Part shown: one piece after another, positions 1-8,188 of the stretch
Layout: each line of letters opens with the position of its first letter
Position numbering within the stretch: position 1 is the first letter of the stretch
NCBI RefSeq assembly: GCF_001468135.1
Contig: NZ_LNYU01000029.1
Coordinates: 1 to 40,883, forward strand
Origin: Legionella santicrucis
GTDB taxonomy: Bacteria > Pseudomonadota > Gammaproteobacteria > Legionellales > Legionellaceae
DNA: 40,883 nucleotides
Direction of reading: 5' to 3'
Notes under the pieces: model-generated
Seen by the model: the letters and a program-made list of their open reading frames with translations, nothing else
What the model was told of the DNA's origin: nothing
The model's database searches: none
Position numbers and translations under genes: made by a program

Positions 1-266
1 TTATATGAAATACATTTAAAATCAGCGAGTTATTTCTTATCCTTTCTTCCTTTATTTATTTTTTCAAAGTTTTTTGTCCCGTACAAAGCAAATTCACGCA
101 TTATTTGTTATCAAATTGAAACGATAAAAATGAAATTGTTTATCATGAACTTATATTAAATTAGAAAAATAAGTTACTTTTTGAACAAAAATTGCGAAGC
201 TACAGCGTGATTTTTTTATAAAATAAAAAATAATGAACTTTTTTTAAAAAAAACAGCAATCAACAC

Positions 267-295
267 TTGACTCAAAACGCATCTCGGAGTCTAAT
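267..295 (+). promoter_or_regulatory. Sigma70-type promoter of tRNA-Phe
   Basis: A -35 box TTGACT (267-272), a 17-bp spacer and a -10 box TCTAAT (290-295) lie just upstream of the tRNA, followed by a GC-rich discriminator typical of stable RNA promoters. The rest of 1-266 is AT-rich and I see no gene in it. Confidence 0.6.
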
Positions 296-307
296 AGCAA
301 CCCTCGG

Positions 308-383
<76 letters not shown>

Positions 384-442
384 TGAGAACCCGAGTTTAA
401 TCAATAAGTTACAATCGTTTTACCAAAATCAGCAAAAATCAT

Positions 443-462
443 GTGCGTGACTTTTGCGTGAC
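443..462. repeat. Tandem GCGTGAC repeats next to the tRNA (putative integrase arm sites)
   Basis: The heptamer GCGTGAC occurs at 445-451 and 456-462, separated by TTTT, between the tRNA-Phe and the integrase. Short direct repeats in this place are usually arm-type integrase binding sites. The role is inferred from position only. Confidence 0.4.
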
Positions 463-480
463 CTAGTAGAAGTCTTCAAA

Positions 481-1608
481 CTAAAGTACTACCACTTTAC
501 CTTGTTGAACTCTTCTATCTGTTTTATTCTGACTTCCCCTTCGAACCAAAGTTAATACAACTCCACTTTGTTTCTTTGAGCAAACTTTATTTGCCGCCTC
601 ATACAAATTCTGCAACTCGGCTGAAGAATAGTGTGTGGTGATTCGCCCTGAACGATGGCCCAATAAATCCTGCCTATCTTCAAAACTTACACCTTCAGCA
701 CGTAGCCTACGTCCAAAGGTATGTTTTAAATCATGCACACGCACATGCTCTAAATGAGCACGCACCCTTCCCTTTCTCCAAGCAGTTGCATTCATCCTAC
801 TTACTGGCTCACCGCGATAAGTAAATACGTATTGACTATGCACATTACGTTGGCTTTCAACAACGCTTCGCGCAACATCATTACATACAATCAAACGCTC
901 CTCTCCATTTTTTACTAAAGTTCCAGGTATAATAAATACCAGTAAATGAGATAAGGATGGTATCTTTACTTCCCAGTCCCAGCAGAGCTGACAAATTTCT
1001 TGCTCACGACACCCAGTGTTCACAGCAAATAATGCCATACTTTCAAGATGCGCAGGCAACTCTTGAAAAAGCCTTTCCTGCTCCTCCCAATTTAATGGGT
1101 AAGGTTTTCGAAGATCATGTTCTGGTAAGAGTTTGATCTTCGGAGCACTCGCAAGCCAAGTCAGTCCAAAATCATCAATCCATTCAGTAGATGCGAGATT
1201 AAGGATACGACGAACAATTTTTAGACCATGATTAATTGTTCGCGTTTTAACTTGATCCTGTCTTCTACCCTCAATGAAAGATTGTAACGATCCAACATGA
1301 ATAGCATCGATTGATAAACTACCTATATACTTAACCAACTCTCTGAGACGTCCGGCGTCTGAACGCAAGCTCTTCTTATGTTGGTTTTCATTTAGGTATT
1401 TTGTTGCTGCCTCAATAAAAGAACGTTTAGGCCTAACACCGTAAATAGAAGCCTGGCGAATTTCCTCAAGTCTTCTCGTTAAATATTTTTCCGCTTCGTC
1501 GAGGCTGCTTGTTCCAGTGCTTTCACAAAGTCTTTTTCCGTAGATCTTTTTATCAATGTACCAGACACTACCTCTTTTCTGCAGGCCTGGTGATTTTTTT
1601 CGTCCCAT
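481..1608 (-). CDS. int: Tyrosine recombinase (phage/ICE integrase)
   Basis: Site-specific integrase, 375 aa, that would catalyse integration and excision at the adjacent tRNA-Phe. The N-terminal part (about 60-150) looks like a SAM-like core-binding domain. The catalytic part shows Arg201 (GCREQEIC), Lys233, His292 in HDLKHT, His318 in GHRS and the nucleophile Tyr327 in THYS. Box II reads HDLK where many recombinases have HDLR; as I recall this is usual in the subfamily sharing the GRRLRAEGVSFEDRQDLLGH stretch, so I do not take it as damage. The ATG at 1608 has a GGAG 9 nt upstream. The gene starts inside the 3' end of the next gene (130-bp overlap), so the two are probably translated from one message. 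It appears intact. Confidence 0.93.
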   Translation of the reverse strand: MGRKKSPGLQKRGSVWYIDKKIYGKRLCESTGTSSLDEAEKYLTRRLEEIRQASIYGVRPKRSFIEAATKYLNENQHKKSLRSDAGRLRELVKYIGSLSIDAIHVGSLQSFIEGRRQDQVKTRTINHGLKIVRRILNLASTEWIDDFGLTWLASAPKIKLLPEHDLRKPYPLNWEEQERLFQELPAHLESMALFAVNTGCREQEICQLCWDWEVKIPSLSHLLVFIIPGTLVKNGEERLIVCNDVARSVVESQRNVHSQYVFTYRGEPVSRMNATAWRKGRVRAHLEHVRVHDLKHTFGRRLRAEGVSFEDRQDLLGHRSGRITTHYSSAELQNLYEAANKVCSKKQSGVVLTLVRRGSQNKTDRRVQQGKVVVL

Positions 1609-1835
1609 TGTTCCAAACTCCTCTGCTTGGTTATCGCAGGACGACCACTACACTGTATATAATCGTCCACCCAGGCATCTAAATCAAGCCTATCGAAGGC
1701 AACTCCTTGTACTCCCATTGGAATTTCCACTACATTAGGTCTAACTACTTTGTTGAAGCGATGCCGGTCCATACCTAAATAGGTAGGCGCATCTCGGAGA
1801 CGAATTAATCGGGGAATTATATTAAAATTGCTCAT
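1479..1835 (-). CDS. Excisionase-like small DNA-binding protein upstream of int
   Basis: Basic 118-aa protein. Residues 10-60 resemble the winged helix of MerR/excisionase-type DNA-binding proteins (RLRDAPTYLGMDRHRFNKVVRPNVVEIPMG, then VAFDRLDLDAWVDDYI), in which a short helix-turn-helix is followed by a recognition wing. Its last 43 codons overlap the start of the integrase in another frame, an arrangement I associate with int/xis-type pairs. It may act as recombination directionality factor or as a regulator of int; that is inferred from context. The ATG at 1835 has a GGAG about 13 nt upstream, a long spacing, but no better start is visible. The C-terminal 50 residues are very basic. Confidence 0.75.
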   Translation of the reverse strand: MSNFNIIPRLIRLRDAPTYLGMDRHRFNKVVRPNVVEIPMGVQGVAFDRLDLDAWVDDYIQCSGRPAITKQRSLEQWDEKNHQACRKEVVSGTLIKRSTEKDFVKALEQAASTKRKNI

Positions 1836-1865
1836 AACTTCTAACTCACTCCTTAAAGAAAGAAA

Positions 1866-2078
1866 CTACATAGGAGGATTGAATGTTGATTTTGTATCCT
1901 CATTTATCCATCCTTGAATAGTGTCATAATGCCAAGCAAGTACACTTCCATTTAATTTCACAGGTTTAGGGAAATTTCCCGTTGTCCACCATCTCCTTAA
2001 CGTCATTCGGTTACAACCGGTGATTTTTTCAACTTCGTTTATAAATAATAATTGCTGTTCAATTGGAATTTTTTTCAT
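1866..2078 (-). CDS. AlpA-family transcriptional regulator
   Basis: This 70-aa protein has the AlpA/prophage CP4-57 regulator layout: a MerR-like helix-turn-helix (FINEVEKITGCNRMTLRRWW) then a short wing (GNFPKPVKLNGSVLAW) and HYDTIQGWI. AlpA proteins activate excision functions of P4-like and ICE elements, which fits a position 30 bp upstream of the xis/int pair on the same strand. The ATG at 2078 is preceded by GGAG with 6-nt spacing. An inverted repeat at 2101-2118 lies 26 bp upstream and matches the operator near the S24 repressor at 20493, so the gene is probably repressed by that protein. Confidence 0.85.
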   Translation of the reverse strand: MKKIPIEQQLLFINEVEKITGCNRMTLRRWWTTGNFPKPVKLNGSVLAWHYDTIQGWINEDTKSTFNPPM

Positions 2079-2100
2079 TTCAACTCCATAAACCCCACCA

Positions 2101-2118
2101 AATTACTCGTTTCGAGTA
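2101..2118. promoter_or_regulatory. Palindromic operator upstream of alpA, shared with 20493-20513
   Basis: TACTCG-TTT-CGAGTA (2104-2118), preceded by AAT, forms a near-perfect inverted repeat 23 bp before the AlpA start codon. Positions 2101-2118 match 20493-20510 at 17 of 18 bases. A half site (TCGAG) lies at about 2132-2136. This is probably an operator for the S24/XRE repressor encoded at 19730-20455. Confidence 0.6.
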
Positions 2119-2514
2119 CAATTTAATCATATCGAGCACTTAAATTCAATTACTTTAATTCCCCCAAAAGAGGTTACAGAGAGTTAAAAACATATCGGAG
2201 GGTTAATCATCAGAACTGGTGAAATAATAAAAGAAGCTCTTGCTCAAACTACGAGAAAGATCTTGAATCTTTTGATTTATTTAAATATGGCTACTTATCG
2301 ATTTTGTTATCCGCTTTAAGCACTTGTATTTATTCTTAAAATCCTTAGGCATGTAATTCTTTTTTATAAATCAAATAACGGTAATTGCTGCATGTCATAT
2401 ACTTTTTACTATCCTGCTCCTAATAGCCATACAGGAAGGCGTTTACGCGAATATCTTTCTTCGATTAAACGGCACAAAATAGGAAATTAATTTCAGAATG
2501 CACTTACTCTACCG
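2119..2514. other. Gene-poor spacer between integration module and repeat/IS
   Basis: About 400 bp of AT-rich sequence. I see no convincing ORF, tRNA or strong hairpin in it. Confidence 0.5.
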
Positions 2515-2558
2515 TCGCTGTGCGCCAAGGAAGGCTGAAAGCCGAGGCGCATAGTCCG
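2515..2558 (-). repeat. Dispersed repeat, distal part of the copy split by the IS
   Basis: A 44-bp palindrome-rich segment (CGCCAAGGAAGGC and GCCGAGGCGC) matching the reverse complement of 7016-7059 with one mismatch, and the 3' end of the copy at 38437-38700. Together with 4024-4233 it rebuilds one complete repeat, once 2559-4024 is removed. Confidence 0.8.
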
Positions 2559-2594
2559 TATATGGACTCCTCCGTTTTTGCAAGTAAAAAGCCT

Positions 2595-2708
2595 ATGAAA
2601 AATGAAGTATTTGCATCCGTATATCCGACCATTGATGAATGAGAATTATTCACGCTGGGCCTTGATGATATTCGTACTCTGTCTCCTGATCGCGATATCG
2701 AATATTAA
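2595..2708 (+). other. Possible short ORF remnant with in-frame TGA
   Basis: ATG at 2595 opens 15 codons ending in TGA (2640-2642) and the same frame runs on for 21 codons to TAA at 2706. The translated text (FASVYPTIDE, then ELFTLGLDDIRTLSPDRDIEY) looks protein-like but I do not recognise it. It lies within the non-coding part of the IS, so it may be chance or captured sequence. Confidence 0.2.
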
Positions 2709-2822
2709 ATTCATCGGACTCCCCAGGTATTTACAGAGTAGGATTTACCATTTTCACATCAGCTTCTAGTTGCAAAACTCGGGCAAGTCGTTAGCTCTCG
2801 CGATAGTTAGTTACTATTTATG

Positions 2823-2873
2823 AATCTAAGTTTTTGTAGTCAGTGTTTTTTACTGATTACAAAAACTTAGATT
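2823..2873. repeat. Long hairpin inside the IS 3' region
   Basis: Arms of 21 nt (2823-2843 and 2853-2873) match at 20 of 21 positions around a 9-nt loop. It lies 37 bp beyond the reconstructed transposase stop. It could be a terminator-like or structural part of the element's guide RNA region. Confidence 0.6.
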
Positions 2874-2909
2874 TAGTCAAAGCAAACCGATTCATCATTG
2901 AACCCTCTC

Positions 2910-3939
2910 TTAAGCAGCACGGTTCAAACGATCGATATATTTATCTCCATACGCCATAATAGCCCACATGTGACGTGCATTTTTATTAGCCACCGCAAGG
3001 CGGCTTTATTGTATCCTCGTTCTTTATGTATTCGTTGTACCCAATGATTGAAATAGTCTGTTTTTTTCCTGCATTTTGAACCACTGAGCGGCCTCCATGT
3101 ATTAGCAAACTTCGTATATAACGATCACCTCGCTTACTAATAGACATAAGACAATGCTTTCCTCCGCTAGAGTGTTCTTTGGGTACTAATCCTAAATAAG
3201 CAGCAAAATGGCGGCCATTTTTGAAGATAGATGGCTCACCAATTATCGCAAACACAATACTGGCGCTCATTGGACCTACTCCAGAGAGTTTCATAAGGCG
3301 TCTGCAACAGTCATTTTTCTCACAAAACTGTTCTATTTTTTTTGTGTACTCTTCTATTTCTTTATCTAAATCCAATAGCTTTTTATAACAACTGGCTATA
3401 ATAACTCTCATATCGGCCGTAAGCTCATTAGTTGCATCTTCTAGTAAAAAAGGCACTTGCTTTCTTAAGGGAGATAAGCCTTGAACAATAAAAATACCCA
3501 CTTCTCTCAAATAACCCCGTATTCGATTTGCCAATGCCGTTCTGTCATGCACCAAACTTTCTCGATATCGATGATTCATCTGTATTTCTTGTTGTTCTAG
3601 TGTTTTTATCGGTACAGTAGGCATTCCATCTTGCTGTGCTGCTATAGCAATTGCTCGCGCATCATTCTTATCATTTTTATTCCCCTGAACAAAAGGTTTC
3701 ACATGATGAGGACTAATTTGGGATACCTCATGACCATAGGATAGAAACTTACGTGACCAATAATTCGAACTCCCACAGGCTTCCATTCCTACTTTACAAG
3801 GAGGTAAATTCGCCATGAATCGAGGTAACTCTTGCCGGCTCATTTTTTTACCCAATATTTTTTTGCCATGAATATTAATTCCATGAAGTTGGAATACATC
3901 TTTTGCCAAATTAATACCTAATAAAGTAACATGACTCAT
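2910..3939 (-). pseudogene. IS1111-group transposase, frameshifted
   Basis: The N-terminal RuvC-like DEDD domain is recognisable (GINLAKDVFQLHG, VGMEACGSS, KNDKNDARAIAIAA), followed by the Transposase_20 domain (LMKLSGVGPMSASIV, FAAYLGLVPKEHSSGG, GDRYIRSLLIHG). Two defects are visible. First, the reading frame shifts near 3060 and again near 2995. The usual C-terminus can be recovered by switching frames (NHWVQRIHKERGYNKAA, then VANKNARHMWAIMAYGDKYI) and would stop at 2910. Second, the first catalytic Asp of the family motif GIDLAK is Asn (codon AAT). The ATG at 3939 (MSHVTLL) fits the family better than the upstream in-frame Met at 3975. The enzyme is probably dead, so the IS would move only with help in trans. 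Confidence 0.85.
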
Positions 3940-4024
3940 TGGACTCTCTTGTGCTTTGTTTTTTGTCAAAAACATTTTGGCTCATCTAATGGCCGTTTAA
4001 AAGGAGGAGAAGTCCATATCATTG

Positions 4025-4233
4025 CGATAGAGTGCGATTTACGCAGACATCCCGTAGGGATGCGGAGTAAATCTTTATGCAGTCGTTAAGTCGTTGGTGT
4101 AGGCATACGCTTTGCTCGTTCAGAGCAAACGTGCCGGAAACAGGACGCTCGCGGCCTTTAACCTGTCGCGTTGGCGAGTGAATTCTGGGGACTTGGATGT
4201 CCCAGAATTTTTAACGAGGTAGCGACACGCTTG
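4025..4233 (-). repeat. Dispersed repeat, proximal part (copy A)
   Basis: About 209 bp, nearly identical to the reverse complement of 6805-7014. It contains an internal imperfect palindrome around AATTCTGGG...CCCAGAATT (4180-4209) and the outer motif GCGACACGCTTG (4222-4233). With 2515-2558 it forms one complete copy, in inverted orientation to the copy at 6805. Confidence 0.9.
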
Positions 4234-4670
4234 GATTTGTTGAAAGTTATTAAATTTCAACTTTACAAAAAAGGTATGAATATCAACTATCTATCTAACA
4301 CGCTGAATACATGCTTCCAGCCGAGCAACTAGTTCAGGTGGTGCCGAAAGGCATGCCTAAATTCAACAAAATGCTCCCAAGATAAAATAGAAATATCTTT
4401 TCCTATAGAATAACCTGTTCCTCTCACAGATACAGCTCAAGGTAGTAACTATTTTAGAGAGCTTCTCTTGAAGAACATCTTAATAATTTATTCCATAAGC
4501 TTGAAAAGCTGTTTTTTGGTCTAAATTCAAATTAACCAAGATATTTCGTTTTTCTTTTCAGACAATTTTTACCTAATCATAGCCGAGTTACTAGTCAATC
4601 ACACCTCCATATTGACTTAAAATTGCACACCAGATAAAATTATAGTCAATTGAATTTGAGAATCATAACT
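4234..4670. other. Non-coding spacer
   Basis: No ORF with protein-like composition is visible. The last 50 bp must hold the promoter of the secreted-protein gene at 4671, but I cannot pick a clear -35/-10 pair. Confidence 0.4.
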
Positions 4671-5495
4671 ATGTCATTGATTAATATAAAAAAAACCTTA
4701 TGGTTTTTTTGTCTTATTAGTATTACCCTCCCCACATTTGCAGATACAACGCCTGATGGTCAGCCTATCTTATATTGTCCTCAAACAGTAAAATGCAATG
4801 GAACTTCCGTGAGAAACTGTGAACTATCAGATAATATCTATGGTGTATGGGGTAAGCCTGAATATTTCAGTGGAAACCCACGCTTAATAACGGGAATATA
4901 TAAATTAGAAGAGGTTGTTGGTCTTGGTACGCATAGTGGTTGGGGTAGTCCAGAATGTCATTATAGAATTCATGAGAAGCAACCTATGCCGATTATAGTT
5001 TCTATAAATACTCAATTTGAGAATAATCCTGCTAATACTTATTATCGTAATATATTTACCGCTTATCAATCTGAATTATCAGGCTGGAGCGGTGAAGGAA
5101 GAGAGAAAAAATGTTTATCTGACAATCCAATAGTTTGTCCAATAGTTGAAACCCCAGAAATTTCAATGTTATTTCAATACGAAATGCAATCTATTATGTT
5201 TTATTTTCCTCAGGATAATGCTGGTGGTTTTGAGCCAAATTTTGGTCGTACTCATACTTTATCATATGAAAAATTACATGAAATATGTGGTGCTACATCG
5301 AATTGTATTATTGATATAGGAAGCTGTGATCAGCAGGATGATCATTGCTCGTCTTGGGGAACGGTTAGTCTGGATATCTCTACTCCAAATATTGTTAAAA
5401 TTGATCAAATCAATACTAGTCCATTGGGGATTTCTCAATGTACCTTCAAGAAAAAAGAGCCGTTTAATACCATTTATTGTGATTTCAAAAAATAA
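4671..5495 (+). CDS. Secreted cysteine-rich hypothetical protein
   Basis: I do not recognise the family. From the ATG at 4671 the 274-aa product starts with a classical Sec signal peptide (basic INIKK, hydrophobic core, cleavage after TFA before DTTPDG). The upstream in-frame TTG at 4650 would only add seven residues before this peptide. The mature part has many cysteines (for example YCPQTVKCNGTSVRNC, GSCDQQDDHC, SQCTFKKK, IYCDFKK), suggesting disulphides in the periplasm or outside the cell. Legionella genomes encode many such small secreted proteins of unknown role. It stands alone between the inverted copies of the dispersed repeat (4025-4233 and 6805-7060) and looks intact. Confidence 0.75.
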   Translation: MSLINIKKTLWFFCLISITLPTFADTTPDGQPILYCPQTVKCNGTSVRNCELSDNIYGVWGKPEYFSGNPRLITGIYKLEEVVGLGTHSGWGSPECHYRIHEKQPMPIIVSINTQFENNPANTYYRNIFTAYQSELSGWSGEGREKKCLSDNPIVCPIVETPEISMLFQYEMQSIMFYFPQDNAGGFEPNFGRTHTLSYEKLHEICGATSNCIIDIGSCDQQDDHCSSWGTVSLDISTPNIVKIDQINTSPLGISQCTFKKKEPFNTIYCDFKK

Positions 5496-5552
5496 ATACA
5501 TATTTTACGAGTCAATAAATCCTGCACTTGTTAGCTCATGTATATGAGGTTA

Positions 5553-5594
5553 GGTCTTGAATTTTGCATTACAACTCATTCAAAACTCAAGGCC
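5553..5594 (+). terminator. Possible terminator after the secreted-protein gene
   Basis: Imperfect inverted repeat: GGTCTTGAATTTTG (5553-5566) against CAAAACTCAAGGCC (5581-5594), 11 of 14 pairs, with a pyrimidine-rich tail. Weak. Confidence 0.3.
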
Positions 5595-5799
5595 CTCTCA
5601 TTTCTTATGAAAAAATGAACACCGATAACGAATTAAAGATAAGCTTCTAAAGTTATTATTTTATTATGCTTGTACTAGCTTTTTCACATTCGCAGTTTTA
5701 ATTTTCATTTTAAATATTTCCACTAGCGTATCTACCCAGGATTACAGATAAATGTAATTTTTATGAACTTCATCATATAAATAAAATAAAGGATTTGTA

Positions 5800-6187
5800 T
5801 TAAAGGGGGTCCACCTTACACGACGACGCCGGACGAATTTGAAACAATACATATAGGCATCGAAGATTATAATCAGTTATCTTCATCCCACATCTTTCTT
5901 CAAAATATTGCCGTATTTTTGAAGCACGCATTCCTCCACTGTTTATAACTGGCTGCTTTACTATTTTATCCTTTATTAAACTCGTCACTTGATCATAGTT
6001 TTTTATCTTCATCGTTTAAGTTCGACCAATTTACGAATTCAATAGCAAGATCATTCTTATTAGTGTTTGAAATTTCAGGAATGTGGATAAGTTTAATGCT
6101 ATACAATTCAGAATTGAATATGTCAGGCGGTAGGTTGCTTCTGTACAAATCAACAAAGTTTTTTAATTCAGCGAAGTCAGAAAACAA
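5800..6187 (-). pseudogene. 3' fragment of an unidentified accessory gene, frameshifted
   Basis: Two short minus-strand frames overlap by 20 bp and read as one protein end after a single frame change at an A-run near 6003: LFSDFAELKNFVDLY...NKNDLAIEFVNW, then NYDQVTSLIKDK...GGMRASKIRQYFEE...DYNLRCLYVLFQIRP. A stop lies directly upstream of the first TTG, so the 5' part of the gene is gone. The end motif (tyrosine/histidine-rich helix followed by a VRP-like tail) reminds me of the C-terminus of DUF3644/HEPN-type accessory proteins, but this is only a resemblance. It is one of several broken accessory genes in 5800-9533. Confidence 0.4.
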
Positions 6188-6804
6188 TGCTTTTTATCTG
6201 CTTTTTTTAACAATTTTTTAGCACACCCGAACTAAAACAAAAAAACTAAATTTTCGTTTAAGGCGAACTTTCGCCAAAGCAATTAATTAGTTGTAAAGAA
6301 GTGCCTGGTACTCTCCAAACAGAAGGGTATCAAACTCACGTTTGTCTATATGCTCAATTTTATTCCTTAAAGGAGTAAAAAAACTTACATTTTTTTCTTT
6401 TATGGTATGTGCAATTTTTTTTCTTAAAATAAAATTTATCATCAATTGTCAAATAAAACGACAATGAAATAATCTAATCCACGCTATGATTATTAAAGAG
6501 ATATATGATTCTGACCTAAACCCGCTCTTTTTATTATAAATTTCGACCGCCCAATAAAGCTGAATCTATAGCTACTTCTAATATTTTTTTCCTTCCCTTT
6601 TCTTAGCAACATTTTATATCCCTATTGTTAAACCGTTATATTAAATTTAGTAAAAAGTTTAATATTTCCGCAGCATTTAGACACTTACGAAGATCCTTTC
6701 AAAAAGAAAATCCTCCCCCCTTGCTCCCAATGCCATTCATAAAATCCACTCATAGGTATCAGACAACGTTTGGATTTTATAGCATTTCGAAAGCAGGATT
6801 TTTA
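6188..6804. other. AT-rich spacer without recognisable genes
   Basis: About 600 bp with no credible gene. An ORF at 6625-6918 on the plus strand runs into the repeat copy B and has no family features, so I treat it as chance. Confidence 0.4.
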
Positions 6805-7060
6805 CAAGCGTGTCGCTACCTCGTTAAAAATTCTGGGACATCCGAGCCCCCAGAATTCACTCGCCAACGCGACAGGTTAAAGGCCGCGAGCGTCCTGTTT
6901 CCGGCACGTTTGCTCTGAACGAGCAAAGCGTATGCCTACACCAACGACTTAACGACTGCATAATGATTTACTCCGCATCCCTATGGGCTGTCTGCGTAAA
7001 TCGCACTCTATCGCGGACTATGCACCTCGGCTTTCAGCCTTCCTTGGCGCACAGCGAAAG
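6805..7060 (+). repeat. Dispersed repeat, complete copy B (256 bp)
   Basis: This is the only uninterrupted copy of the long form. It begins CAAGCGTGTCGCTACCTCG, holds an imperfect palindrome around AATTCTGGGACATCC...CCCAGAATT (6831-6859), continues with a GC-rich stretch, and ends in the 45-bp hairpin-rich tail (7015-7059). It is inverted relative to the split copy at 2515-4233, so the two enclose 2.57 kb. Its right end lies exactly where the SRAP pseudogene loses homology. No coding potential is obvious. It may be a MITE-like or structured-RNA element. Confidence 0.85.
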
Positions 7061-7294
7061 AAGGTTTCGGATCGGGCATAAGACTTATTTTTCCTATCCG
7101 TTGCCCACGAGGGGAAACTTAACCCGCAGCGTAATAAAATGCTTTGCATTTTTATGAGAATGGGGTTGAATGAGGCAAAGCACATCAGTCCCCGGAGCAA
7201 TATTAAATTTTGGGGTAATTTCAACCGTATTGATGCTATTAAATTGATATTTTAATGTCTCATATGAGGCAATATAAGCAAAGCGACCATACAA
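7061..7294 (-). pseudogene. SRAP/YedK (HMCES-like) DNA-crosslink protein, 5' fragment
   Basis: The conceptual product begins YGRFAYIASYETLKYQF and continues FNIAPGTDVLCLI, then, in a shifted frame, GLSFPSWATD and ARSETF. These are the SRAP family landmarks (normally MCGRF, FNIAPGT, WGLVPSWA, NARSET). In that family the exposed Cys2 forms the covalent link to abasic sites. Here the start codon is TTG and Cys2 is replaced by Tyr (TAT for TGT), the frame is shifted near 7120, and the gene ends at the edge of repeat copy B. It is thus triply broken and non-functional. Confidence 0.75.
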
Positions 7295-7296
7295 AT

Positions 7297-7410
7297 TATT
7301 CCACTCTTTCTTTTAAAAAGTGTAGTGCATTTGAAAGAACATGTTGGGCAATATTAAAACACCAAGGCAACATCAATTTTTATATAGGATTTGACAGAAT
7401 ATAAACAAAT
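7297..7410 (+). repeat. 114-bp direct repeat, copy 1
   Basis: Starts ATTCCACTCTTTCTTTTAAAA and ends GACAGAATATAAACAAA. It resembles 9684-9795 at roughly three bases in four by eye. It lies directly upstream of the SRAP remnant. The rest of 7411-7729 has no gene that I can see, apart from a perfect 14-bp palindrome at 7506-7519. Confidence 0.6.
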
Positions 7411-7729
7411 CTGTATTGGCAAAAAAATAAGTAAAAAATTTCTTCAAAATGAAAAATCAATTAAAAATCGTATCCAATAATGTATCACTTCTATTTTTTA
7501 TCAGGATGCATCGATGCATTTTTCATGTAACTTATTGAAAAAAAAATAAAATACCATGATCAAATAATTTAAAATGGGGTATATCAGTTGAATCCAAACA
7601 ATCGCAAAGCAAAAGTACTTATGGCCAAAATTACAGTAACTTTACCAACAGCAATTTCATCAACAAATACTTAAAATAGCCAGTCTTATTCCTATACAAT
7701 AACCAGTTTTATGTCATTCCTGGCTAATT

Positions 7730-8188
7730 TCAATTAGATAGCCATTTAACCCATTCCGTTTTAACCTGTTCATATCTTCTTCGGCAATGGTTTTTAATTT
7801 CCATATCATTTTCAGTGTAAAATTTTCCTCGTTGAAATGTTTTCTCAATGAGACTCCATACTTGTTGCTTGAGTTGAATTATTTTTTCACTCTTTGCCTG
7901 AGAGGCTAACTTGCTTTTTTGAAGCCTTTCTAGTTCGATCATAATTTCTAACTCACTAATTTTATCATTAATTTTGTGCCATTCTAAGTTATCAATTTGT
8001 TCATACAATATAGTAATTTTAGGATCACTATCTACATAAAGAGTACAATCCCGGGCTTGTTGATAAATAAGTAGAGCTTCAAAATATTGATGTTTTTTTT
8101 CATACAATTCGGCTTGTGCTATTAGCTGGTGTATTTCTTCCGAAATTTTTTGGCTTGTTGTTCTATTCAGAGAATCGAGAAGTTTCAT
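7730..8188 (-). CDS. Coiled-coil/TPR-like hypothetical protein
   Basis: I do not recognise this 152-aa protein. It is almost entirely helical by inspection: residues 10-50 look like a TPR-type helix pair (AELYEKKHQYFEALLIYQQA), followed by a heptad-like segment (KINDKISELEIMIELERLQKSKLASQAKSEKII) and a basic C-terminus. There is no signal peptide or membrane segment. The ATG at 8188 is chosen because AAGGAC precedes it by 5 nt; the longer frame to 8281 adds an unconvincing extension. It is apparently intact and monocistronic. It sits between the SRAP and AvcD remnants, so it may be accessory cargo. Confidence 0.6.
   Translation of the reverse strand: MKLLDSLNRTTSQKISEEIHQLIAQAELYEKKHQYFEALLIYQQARDCTLYVDSDPKITILYEQIDNLEWHKINDKISELEIMIELERLQKSKLASQAKSEKIIQLKQQVWSLIEKTFQRGKFYTENDMEIKNHCRRRYEQVKTEWVKWLSN

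Larger units (their letters stand above)
2559..4024 (-). mobile_element. IS110-family, IS1111-group insertion sequence (about 1466 bp)
   Basis: The boundaries come from comparing the interrupted repeat (2515-2558 plus 4025-4233) with the intact copy at 6805-7060: the flanks rejoin exactly and no target duplication is visible, as expected for IS110-family elements. Subterminal inverted repeats are visible: ATATGGACTCCTCC at 2560-2573 against GGAGGAGAAGTCCATAT at 4003-4019. The transposase runs on the minus strand, leaving about 85 bp on its 5' side and 350 bp on its 3' side. IS1111-group elements encode their guide (seekRNA/bridge RNA) downstream of the transposase, so 2560-2909 is where one would lie. 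Both the IS and its target are palindrome-rich, in line with the group's known preference for structured repeats. Confidence 0.8.

Noticed and set aside
481..1608. Integrase considered inactive because box II reads HDLK instead of HDLR
   Set aside because: The subfamily sharing this C-terminal sequence appears to use Lys there; the Tyr nucleophile and other residues are intact.
6625..6918. 97-aa plus-strand ORF
   Set aside because: It runs into repeat copy B, has no family motif and no good ribosome site; probably chance coding in the repeat.
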